A DNA stretch of 12,955 nt, from the NCBI GenBank assembly GCA_934477985.1, contig CAKSOR010000030.1, forward strand, positions 1 to 12,955, given 5' to 3'. The stretch comes from an uncultured Eubacteriales bacterium. GTDB lineage: Bacteria; Bacillota; Clostridia; Oscillospirales; CAG-272. Each line of letters begins with the position of its first letter. Position 1 is the first letter of the stretch. Positions 6,908 to 12,955 of this stretch are shown piece by piece. The notes under the pieces were generated by a model that was given only the letters and a program-made list of their open reading frames with translations, did not search any database and was not told the origin of the DNA. Position numbers and translations under genes: made by a program.

Positions 6908-7708
6908 TCAGGTGAACTCGGACGGATTTTGCCCGGTAAGCTTCTTGAAGAGCCGCGAGAAGTAATAGACGTCGGTGAAGCCGACCGCGAGCGCAGTCTC
7001 GGTGACGTTGCAGCTCTTACTGAGCAGAAGGTCTTTCGCCTTGTCGATCCGGAGGTGATTCTGGAACTGAACTGTCGTGTAGCCGGTCATCTGCTTGAAG
7101 AGCATTCGGAAGTGCGACTCGGAGAGTCCCGAGAGCTCGGACAGCTCGGCGACCGACCAGGTTTTCGTAATGTCCTCGCGCATCCTGTCGATGATCTCCG
7201 AGATCCGCTCGTAATGCGCACTTGAGAAGCGCCTGCGATCCTCGTCGCTCAGGATGATGTAGATGATGTCGAGCAGAAGGCTGCGGCACTTGAGGCGGTA
7301 GCCCTTGCCCTTGGTCGACCAGACCCGGCTGAGCTCGGCGAAATCCGACGCGAGCTTCGGACTGTCGCTGCACCTGAATACGTTCGGCAGTGAGAGAAAG
7401 AGGTCTCTCGACTCATTGTCGCCGAAATCGAGCGAGAAACAGGTCGAATAGAACGACCACGGGTCGTCCGGATCGCTCCTCGCGCTGTGAATCTGATTCA
7501 TTCCGAAGAGCACGACATCGCCCTTGCCGACATTGAAGTTTCTGCCGCCGACGCTGTAGAGAGCTCCGCCGCTCTTCGCGTAGCCGATTATGCAGTGGTC
7601 GTGGCGGGTTTTCCCGGCGTATTTCCAGAGCGGATCGGGTTTGCGCTCGACTACAAACATCGGCAATCCGATCTGCAAGTCAAGTTCACGATAATCAGTC
7701 AAGTTCAT
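6908..7708 (-). CDS. AraC-family transcriptional regulator
   Basis: 266 residues from the ATG at 7708; a GTG three bases upstream is an alternative start. Residues about 25-95 are a cupin-like sensing domain ('HDHCIIGYAKSGGALYSVGG', 'VGKGDVVLFGMNQIHS'). The C-terminal 85 residues are the paired helix-turn-helix domain: 'WSVAELSELSGLSESHFRML' (184-203), then the AraC signature 'AVGFTDVYYFSRLFKKLTGQ' (241-260) followed by NPSEF. It stands divergent to the uronate-type operon and shares a 66-base control region with it, so it probably activates that operon in response to a sugar bound by the cupin domain. The frame ends in TGA. Confidence 0.9.
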   Translation of the reverse strand: MNLTDYRELDLQIGLPMFVVERKPDPLWKYAGKTRHDHCIIGYAKSGGALYSVGGRNFNVGKGDVVLFGMNQIHSARSDPDDPWSFYSTCFSLDFGDNESRDLFLSLPNVFRCSDSPKLASDFAELSRVWSTKGKGYRLKCRSLLLDIIYIILSDEDRRRFSSAHYERISEIIDRMREDITKTWSVAELSELSGLSESHFRMLFKQMTGYTTVQFQNHLRIDKAKDLLLSKSCNVTETALAVGFTDVYYFSRLFKKLTGQNPSEFT

Positions 7709-7720
7709 CACCTCGAGGTT

Positions 7721-7749
7721 ATTATATCACACATGTGACAAAAAATCAA
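7721..7749 (-). promoter_or_regulatory. Promoter of the AraC-family gene, nearly leaderless
   Basis: On the minus strand: TTGATT (7749-7744), a spacer of 17, and TATAAT (7726-7721). The predicted start of transcription is near 7714, only 3-6 bases before the start codon, so the message may be leaderless. The palindrome CACATGTG at 7730-7737 lies in the spacer and could be an operator shared with the divergent operon, whose own -35 element is weak, as expected for an activated promoter. Confidence 0.6.
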
Positions 7750-7774
7750 GAGTTATTTGAAAGGAAAAATCAAA

Positions 7775-8446
7775 ATGACAAACAAACCGCTTCCGATCCC
7801 GGATCACGAGCTCTGTGCGCGGATGGAGAAGACCTTCACCGCCGCGGTCAACGACGCGCTCAGAAGCCGCGGATTCCTCTTCCAGACCCTCCCGAACAAT
7901 ATCATGCCGCTGCGCGACGAGATGAAGGTCTGCGGCGTCGCCTTCACAATAAAGGGCGCTAAAAACCTGACGCTCGAGGGAGAGATGGAGAAGCGCGCCG
8001 AAATGCTCGAGGCGCTGACGCCCGGCTCAGTCGCGGTCTGGGACACCGACAGCGACGACGAATCGGCGCAGTGGGGTGAGATAATGACGATGGCGGCGAA
8101 GAAGCGCGGCTGTCTCGGCGCGGTCGTCGACGGCGGAATACGCGACACCGGTAAGATACTCGGGCTGAAATTCCCGGTCTTCTGCCGCTACCGCTCGTCG
8201 AACGGCATGCTCGGGCGCTTCCGGATGGTCGACTTCCAGATTCCCGTGAAGGTCGGCAGTGTGATCGTGAAGCCAGGCGATATAGTTTTCGGCGACATCG
8301 ACGGAGTGCTTGTCGTGCCGCGCGACATCGCGTATGACGTGCTTCTCGAAGCCGAGAGAATCGCTTTCGGCGAGGAGGACATCAAGAAGCAGGTCGAAAG
8401 CGGCAGCTCGCCCTCCGAGGTCGTCCGCAATGGCGGTTATTTCTGA
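7775..8446 (+). CDS. RraA-family protein (HMG/CHA aldolase-like)
   Basis: 223 residues. I chose the ATG at 7775 because AAAGGA lies about nine bases upstream; a TTG at 7757 has no such site. The fold signature is plain: 'GCLGAVVDGGIRD' (residues 112-124, with the Arg-Asp pair that helps bind metal and substrate in aldolases of this family) and 'GDIVFGDIDGVLVVPRD' (168-184), plus WGEIM near 100. Family members are 4-hydroxy-4-methyl-2-oxoglutarate aldolases or oxaloacetate decarboxylases; others inhibit RNase E. In this operon a retro-aldol step on a keto acid derived from uronate breakdown is the likely role (inference). It is the first gene of the rightward operon and ends 26 bases before the SDR gene. 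Confidence 0.88.
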   Translation: MTNKPLPIPDHELCARMEKTFTAAVNDALRSRGFLFQTLPNNIMPLRDEMKVCGVAFTIKGAKNLTLEGEMEKRAEMLEALTPGSVAVWDTDSDDESAQWGEIMTMAAKKRGCLGAVVDGGIRDTGKILGLKFPVFCRYRSSNGMLGRFRMVDFQIPVKVGSVIVKPGDIVFGDIDGVLVVPRDIAYDVLLEAERIAFGEEDIKKQVESGSSPSEVVRNGGYF

Positions 8447-8472
8447 TCAATTTACCAAAAGGAGAAAATATC

Positions 8473-9159
8473 ATGGAGAAATTAACAGGCAAAGTCATCG
8501 TCATCACCGGCGCGAGCGGCGGAATGGGACGCGAGATCTCGAAGCGGCTCGCTGAGGCCGGCGCGAAGCTGGCGCTCCTCTCGAACGACGCGAAGGGACT
8601 CGCTGAGATGTCCGGGCTCGGAGCTTTTTTGAAGGAGGTCGATGTCCGCGACGAGAGCGCGGTCAGGGCAGCGTTTGACGAGATCGCCGAAAGGCTCGGC
8701 GCGCCGGACATTCTTCTGAATCTCGCAGGACTCAGCATCCCGGCGAAGATCTGGGACATGGACGAAGCCGACTTCGATCTGACGATCGACGTCAACGTCA
8801 AGGGCACGTTCCTCGCGACAAAGCACTTCGCCAGAACGAACACGAACGGCGGGCAGATCATAAACATCGGCTCGATGGCGGCGAAGCGCGCGAACGGCAA
8901 CGCTCCGCTCTACTGCACCGCGAAAGCCGCTGTCAACATGCTCTCGGCGGGCGCGGCGATACAGCTCAAGGAGAAGAACATCAGGGTCACGACGCTCAAT
9001 CCAGGCGGCGCGGACACTCCGTTCTGGGGCGAGCGCAAGGTCGACCGCTCGAAGCTGCTGAAGGCTTCTGACGTCGCCGACGTAATTATGTTTGTTCTCT
9101 CGCTCGACGAGCGCGTCGCGGTCAGCGAGATAAACTTTGAGAGCTTTCTGAATCTGTGA
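8473..9159 (+). CDS. SDR-family NAD(P)-dependent oxidoreductase
   Basis: 228 residues, with AGGAG eight bases before the ATG. It is a classical short-chain dehydrogenase: TGASGGMG nucleotide-binding motif (12-19), NLAG (83-86), Asn108 in DVNVKG, Ser134 in NIGSM, and the catalytic Tyr147 and Lys151 of YCTAK, then NPGGADTPF (176-184). All catalytic residues are present. It probably oxidises or reduces a sugar acid or keto-deoxy sugar in the pathway, for example a 5-keto-4-deoxyuronate-type intermediate; substrate and cofactor choice cannot be read from sequence. Its TGA at 9157-9159 precedes the next start by eight bases. Confidence 0.92.
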   Translation: MEKLTGKVIVITGASGGMGREISKRLAEAGAKLALLSNDAKGLAEMSGLGAFLKEVDVRDESAVRAAFDEIAERLGAPDILLNLAGLSIPAKIWDMDEADFDLTIDVNVKGTFLATKHFARTNTNGGQIINIGSMAAKRANGNAPLYCTAKAAVNMLSAGAAIQLKEKNIRVTTLNPGGADTPFWGERKVDRSKLLKASDVADVIMFVLSLDERVAVSEINFESFLNL

Positions 9160-9167
9160 GGTGCGGG

Positions 9168-10202
9168 ATGAACAATATCGAACTTGCCGCGAAAATTCTG
9201 TCGCACTACCGCGAAAAGGTGAACCCGGAGATGACGCACTACTACGGAATAATCGCGTCGATCGGGCTGGTCGGCATGACCGAGGTCGACTCCGAATATC
9301 TCCCGCTGCTCCGCGAGGTGCTCGGGGCTTTCCCGGACAATGTGAAGCATCCGCGCTACAACTTCCCGAGCTACCGCGTCGGCGGAATCGCGAAGGCGCG
9401 CGCGGTGTTCGACGGCTTCATTGAGGGGCGCGACGGCGAGCTGCGCGAATACGCCGAGGAGCTGATGACCGCGAAGCGCAGCGCCGACGGTGTGATCTCG
9501 ATGCCCTGGGACGGCGGAGAGAGAAAGATCTGGATTGACGTCGCGACGGCGGCGACTCCCTTCCTGCTCTTTGCCGGGCTGCGGCTTGACGAGCGCCGTT
9601 ACATAGACGAGGCGGTTTTCCAGACGTTGACGATGTACGACATCTTCCGCGACGAAACGAACCAGCTGCTTCATCAGGCGCGCGGATTCTGCGACGGCGA
9701 CGAGACCTTCATGAAGATCTCCGACGATCACTGGAGTCGCGGAAACGGCTGGGGGATCTATCCGCTCTCGATGCTCTGCGAGTTTCTGCCCGCCGAACAT
9801 CCCGAAAAGCTGCGCTGTGAGGCTTATTTCAAGGCTCACGCCGAAGCGCTCCGGAGCTTCATATCCCCGCGCGGGCTCTGGAGACAGGAGATCACCTCCG
9901 ACCGCACCGGGTCCTATGACGAGACGAGCGGAAGCGGATTGATTTTAGCGGCGCTCGCGACCGGAATCCGGCTCGGACTGCTCGACGACTCCTGGAAGCC
10001 GATCGTTGAGAACGGTTTGAGCGCACTTATCGCCTACTCGGTCGGAGAGGACGGAAGCACCAACCACAGCTGTCCCGGCTGTCTCTGCCCGGGCGACGGC
10101 TCGGTCGAAGCCTATCTCACGCACCGTCCGTCCTTCAAGGATGAACCACACGGCGCGGGACCGGTCATCCTGGCGCTCGTTGAGGCGGCGAAGCTGAAAT
10201 GA
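9168..10202 (+). CDS. GH105/GH88-like unsaturated glucuronyl or rhamnogalacturonyl hydrolase
   Basis: 344 residues. The ATG at 9168 has GAGG six bases upstream; the upstream GTG at 9156 overlaps the previous stop and is less likely. It has an alpha/alpha-barrel hydrolase pattern: 'KIWIDVATAATPFLLFAGLR' (120-139, with a candidate catalytic Asp124), HQARGFCDGD (169-178), the typical HWSRGNGW (188-195), SYDETSGSGLILAAL (249-263) and DEPHGAGPVILA (325-336). Family enzymes remove the 4,5-unsaturated uronic acid from the non-reducing end of oligosaccharides made by lyases, by hydrating the double bond. No signal peptide is visible, so it acts in the cytoplasm. It overlaps the next gene by four bases (ATGA). 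Confidence 0.85.
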   Translation: MNNIELAAKILSHYREKVNPEMTHYYGIIASIGLVGMTEVDSEYLPLLREVLGAFPDNVKHPRYNFPSYRVGGIAKARAVFDGFIEGRDGELREYAEELMTAKRSADGVISMPWDGGERKIWIDVATAATPFLLFAGLRLDERRYIDEAVFQTLTMYDIFRDETNQLLHQARGFCDGDETFMKISDDHWSRGNGWGIYPLSMLCEFLPAEHPEKLRCEAYFKAHAEALRSFISPRGLWRQEITSDRTGSYDETSGSGLILAALATGIRLGLLDDSWKPIVENGLSALIAYSVGEDGSTNHSCPGCLCPGDGSVEAYLTHRPSFKDEPHGAGPVILALVEAAKLK

Positions 10203-10741
10203 ACTCTGAAAAAATCTGGCTGAAAAAATGCCTTTCGACCGAGGTCTACGGCGGGAAAAAGCCGTGGCTCGGCATGGCGATAAGAGCGCGTCTCGAACCG
10301 TCGAAGCACGCTGTGATGCTCGTTCGGAAGTACCAGTACCACGAGAGGGTCGGTCACAAATGGCGTGCGATCTTTACAAAGAGTCGGCTCGCGAGGTGCT
10401 ACGGGATCTTTGTCGGCGCAAAGACCGAGATCGGGCTCGGGCTGAGATTGCCGCATCCGACCTCGATAATCATCGGTCAGGCGGTTAGGCTCGGCAGTAA
10501 TTGCGCTGTCTTCCAGAACGTCACGCTCGGAAGCCGCAACAACGGCGACTACAAGCTCGGGCTTCAGCCGAAGGTCGGAGACGACTGCACGCTCTTTGCG
10601 GGCTGCAAGGTCATCGGCGCGGTGAATCTCGGCGACGGCACGAAAATCGGCGCGAACGCTGTGATGAACAAGGATTCAGAGCCCGGCAGCGTTTGGGTCG
10701 GCATCCCGGCGCGCGAGGTGAGGAAAAAGGAGGAAATTTAA
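10199..10741 (+). CDS. CysE/LbH-type hexapeptide-repeat acyltransferase
   Basis: 180 residues, starting in the ATGA overlap with the GH105-like gene. Residues about 67-173 are left-handed beta-helix hexapeptide repeats: 'VGAKTEIGLGLRLPHPTSII' containing the candidate catalytic His86, 'IGQAVRLGSNCAVFQNVTLG', 'KVGDDCTLFAGCKVIGAV', and the closing VWVGIPAREV. It resembles serine O-acetyltransferase, but the N-terminal helical domain of CysE is short or absent, so it could acetylate a sugar or another small acceptor. An acyltransferase is an unexpected member of a degradative operon. It ends at TAATG, so its stop and the next start share one base. Confidence 0.85.
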   Translation: MNSEKIWLKKCLSTEVYGGKKPWLGMAIRARLEPSKHAVMLVRKYQYHERVGHKWRAIFTKSRLARCYGIFVGAKTEIGLGLRLPHPTSIIIGQAVRLGSNCAVFQNVTLGSRNNGDYKLGLQPKVGDDCTLFAGCKVIGAVNLGDGTKIGANAVMNKDSEPGSVWVGIPAREVRKKEEI

Positions 10742-11937
10742 TGAAAGCCGCTAATATCCGCGAAGTCAGGATAGACGGAAGGTGGGTCGTCCACAGCTAT
10801 TACACGCTCGACCCCTACGCGACCGACGGCTCGGGGCGGATACTCTGCGCCGGGTGCTACCCCGACAGCGGGATCGGCGAGGTCTTCATACTCGACACGG
10901 ATGGAAGAGTCATCGACCGCTTCGGAAAGCAGAGAGTCAGCGCGATCTTCTATCACACAGGCTTCTGGCAGTCCTGGGGGCGCGATTGCAGGTATGTCTA
11001 CTATCAGTCGTCCGACGGCGACCCGACAAAACCGCGCGTCACGGTGCGCGAGCTTTCGACCGGGCACGAAGAGACGATCGACGCCGACTGTGAGGGCACT
11101 CCGGTCTATGGCGAGCCGTTTCTCTACGGACTTTCGGGCATGTATTACGCCTCGGGCTACCGCGACGGAGGTTATCACCCCGAGGAGAGTCCGATCCCAT
11201 TTGAGGCGCGGGACGAGCACGGACTCTTCATGGCGTCGCCGCTCACCGGAGAGAAGAAACTCGTTCTGAGCATAAACGACATTCTGAAGGTTCATCCGCT
11301 ACGTGAACGATTGCTCGAGGAGGACAAAAAGTACCCGAACGGACTTACGCTGATGGTCTACTGCGCGCGCTTCGACCGCGCCGGAAAGCGCGTGATGTTC
11401 CACTTCGGAAATCACTGCACCGGACGAAGCCGCGGCGAACCGCATGTGATGAGCCTTTTCACGGCGGATTTCGACCCTGTGACAAAACAAATCTCGAACC
11501 TCGCCCAGGCGCTCGACATGAATTTCGAGAAGACCGGCGTTCACTGGTCATGGGACAACGATGGCGAACTGCTCGGCTATTACGGCGACGGCGAGCCGAA
11601 CCGGCTATACGCGGTCGACCGTGACGGAAAGAATCTCCGCAAGCTGAGCGACTCGGCTTTCATCGGCGGACATCCGTCGGTCAGCCCGGCTGACAGGAGC
11701 GTCATCGTCACCGACGGCGCGTGGGGCAGGCAAGGAAGAGTGCTCTTCTTGAAGGACGGTCGCGAGGAGCTTGAAATCCGGCTCGGAAAACGGGTCGAGG
11801 GCGTGACGATACCTAAGGGCAGAAACCGCTATTTTGTCTGCCATCACCCGGTCTTCTCGCCCGACGGCTCAAGGGTGCTCTGCAACTCGATGAAGGACGG
11901 TCTCGCCGGGCTCTGCGAGATCACGCTCGAATACTGA
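10741..11937 (+). CDS. Beta-propeller protein, oligogalacturonate lyase (PL22)-like
   Basis: 398 residues from the ATG at 10741, set by AAAGGAGG seven bases upstream; the open frame extends further upstream but overlaps the acyltransferase. It has several PD40/TolB-like blades: GVHWSWDNDGELLGYY (266-281), GGHPSVSPADRSVIVTDGAW (309-328) and 'CHHPVFSPDGSRVLCNSMKD' (367-386). The length fits PL22 oligogalacturonate lyases (about 390), cytoplasmic seven-bladed propellers that use Mn and several His residues; His268, His311 and His368 or 369 sit at blade starts as candidate ligands. There is no signal peptide. If it is PL22-like, it would cleave short oligouronates next to the unsaturated uronyl hydrolase. 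The family assignment is by eye, so a non-catalytic propeller remains possible. Confidence 0.65.
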   Translation: MKAANIREVRIDGRWVVHSYYTLDPYATDGSGRILCAGCYPDSGIGEVFILDTDGRVIDRFGKQRVSAIFYHTGFWQSWGRDCRYVYYQSSDGDPTKPRVTVRELSTGHEETIDADCEGTPVYGEPFLYGLSGMYYASGYRDGGYHPEESPIPFEARDEHGLFMASPLTGEKKLVLSINDILKVHPLRERLLEEDKKYPNGLTLMVYCARFDRAGKRVMFHFGNHCTGRSRGEPHVMSLFTADFDPVTKQISNLAQALDMNFEKTGVHWSWDNDGELLGYYGDGEPNRLYAVDRDGKNLRKLSDSAFIGGHPSVSPADRSVIVTDGAWGRQGRVLFLKDGREELEIRLGKRVEGVTIPKGRNRYFVCHHPVFSPDGSRVLCNSMKDGLAGLCEITLEY

Positions 11938-11948
11938 AAGGAATAGTT

Positions 11949-12955
11949 ATGTTAGTAACAGAAAAGGAACTCGGACTCATACGGAGCTCGACCGACCCAC
12001 AGCTCGCGGCTCTACGCGACGCTCTGATCGCGCGCACTACGCGGAATACGCTCGAGGATAAGCTCGTCCAGAGCTCCGATACGCAGGAATGGTGGCATCT
12101 CGTCTGGGAGCGCGTATCCGACGCCGCGTTCGTCTGGGCGCTCGGACATGATGAAAGGCTCGGAAAGTGGCTTCACGATCGGATTGTCGGGCTATGCGAG
12201 CTGTCGGTCGACGAGTGGATAGGTCCGTGGTTCAGAAATCACGGCGAGCACAAGATCGGCGCGCTTGAGACCGCGCATGTCACTAACGCCGTTGCGACCG
12301 CCTATGATCTCGCGCCTGAGCTATTCGGCGGCGAGGAGAAGGCGAACATCATCGCGGCGCTCCGCGAAAAGGGGCTCGCGCTCTGCAAGCGCTATACCGA
12401 GGTCGGAAACCGGAACAACTGGTTCTGCGTGCTGCTGTCGGGCTACGCGACCGCCGCGGCGATACTCGGCGAGCGCGGGGAGATCGAGAACGCGATCGCG
12501 CTCTACAACGATGTCTGCGCCGGACTCTACGACGAGGACGGATACGGCGAGACCTTGCAGTACGGAAACTACGCGTCGCTGACCCTCTCGCATCTGCGCG
12601 AGGTGCTGATAAGGTTTGACCCGGCGCTCGCCGCGCGTCTCCCGCTCGACCCGCTCGCGCACACCGTAAAGTGGGCGGTATCAAGCCACTTCTGCATGAA
12701 GCCGCTCGAAATGGGCGGAAAAGCCTATCCGCGTAGCGCGAACTTCGGAGACTGCGCCGCGATCTTCCGACCGACCGGCGATGTGCTGTTGCAGATAGCC
12801 GCCGAGTACCCCGATGAACAGATCGCGGGGCTTTCGAGATGGCTGTTCGACAAGACCTACGCCGCCCCGACGCTTGGCCCGGACGAGCTCGCGACCTTTG
12901 GATTTTTCAATCAGTTCGGCTACCGGAGCCTTCAGTATCTCCCGCGCGCGAAGGC
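11949..12955 (+). CDS. Heparinase II/III-like alpha/alpha-toroid protein (partial)
   Basis: At least 335 residues; open to the right window edge. AAAGGA lies six bases before the ATG, and the gap after the propeller gene is 11 bases. The segment is helical and toroid-like, with NRNNWFCVLLSGYATAAAIL (154-173), DGYGETLQYGNYASLTLS (197-214), and a later ANFGD (264-268). The Asn-Trp and Gly-Tyr-Gly-Glu ... Tyr pattern resembles the N-terminal half of heparinase II/III and alginate/oligoalginate lyases; the C-terminal beta-sandwich would lie outside the window. No signal peptide is seen, so it probably acts in the cytoplasm on oligosaccharides. The assignment is moderate because only the N-terminal part is present. 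Confidence 0.65.
   Translation, partial: MLVTEKELGLIRSSTDPQLAALRDALIARTTRNTLEDKLVQSSDTQEWWHLVWERVSDAAFVWALGHDERLGKWLHDRIVGLCELSVDEWIGPWFRNHGEHKIGALETAHVTNAVATAYDLAPELFGGEEKANIIAALREKGLALCKRYTEVGNRNNWFCVLLSGYATAAAILGERGEIENAIALYNDVCAGLYDEDGYGETLQYGNYASLTLSHLREVLIRFDPALAARLPLDPLAHTVKWAVSSHFCMKPLEMGGKAYPRSANFGDCAAIFRPTGDVLLQIAAEYPDEQIAGLSRWLFDKTYAAPTLGPDELATFGFFNQFGYRSLQYLPRAK

Noticed and set aside
8910..9839. 309-codon minus-strand open frame across the SDR and GH105-like genes
   Set aside because: It is antisense to two well-supported genes with full catalytic motifs, and is explained by high-GC codon use.

Overview
The window looks like a gut Clostridia (Oscillospirales-type) chromosome fragment. 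The clues are an adhesin signal peptide of the 'KKVIALFLSLTMCLSTLPTMALA' style, a LytTR-type regulator, strong AGGAGG-like ribosome binding sites, and a Firmicutes-style group II intron maturase. This assignment is inference; there is no rRNA or marker gene to confirm it.

Left third (1-5625, minus strand). A two-gene unit reads leftward. A regulator with an N-terminal LytTR DNA-binding domain and a C-terminal PAS-like domain (TTG start at 5542) comes from an extended -10 promoter with a hairpin in its leader. Then, 44 bases on, comes a very large secreted beta-helix surface protein starting at 4697. Its reading frame is kept from 4697 to the window edge (at least 1565 codons) except for two in-frame amber (TAG) codons 57 bases apart, at 2955-2957 and 2898-2900. 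I checked the frame triplet by triplet from 2900 to 1 and found no other stop and no frameshift. The protein has three copies of an 'H-T-D-G ... G-x-Y-x-L ... C-x-N-G-H' module, each followed by beta-helix repeats.

Middle (5626-6907). This is a gene-poor stretch with two perfect hairpins and no convincing gene. It is followed by the 3' half of a group II intron: a maturase fragment starting just before its YADD motif, then folded domains V and VI ending near 6821. A textbook sigma-A-type promoter at 6863-6891 then points rightward into the 3' end of an oppositely oriented gene.

Right half (6908-12955). A leftward AraC-family regulator stands divergent to a tightly packed rightward operon. 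The operon encodes an RraA-like protein, an SDR oxidoreductase, a GH105/GH88-type unsaturated glucuronyl or rhamnogalacturonyl hydrolase, a CysE-like hexapeptide acyltransferase, a beta-propeller protein resembling oligogalacturonate lyases, and a heparinase II/III-like toroid protein cut by the window edge. Starts and stops overlap or nearly touch, so the genes are probably translationally coupled. Together they suggest catabolism of unsaturated uronic-acid oligosaccharides from pectin or a glycosaminoglycan-like polymer, under AraC control.

The two halves differ in base and codon use. The right half is visibly richer in GC, with Leu mostly CTC and many TCG and GCG codons; the left uses mostly CTG. 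The change falls at the intron fragment, so the right-hand cluster may be horizontally acquired, or the contig may be misjoined at this repeat-like element.
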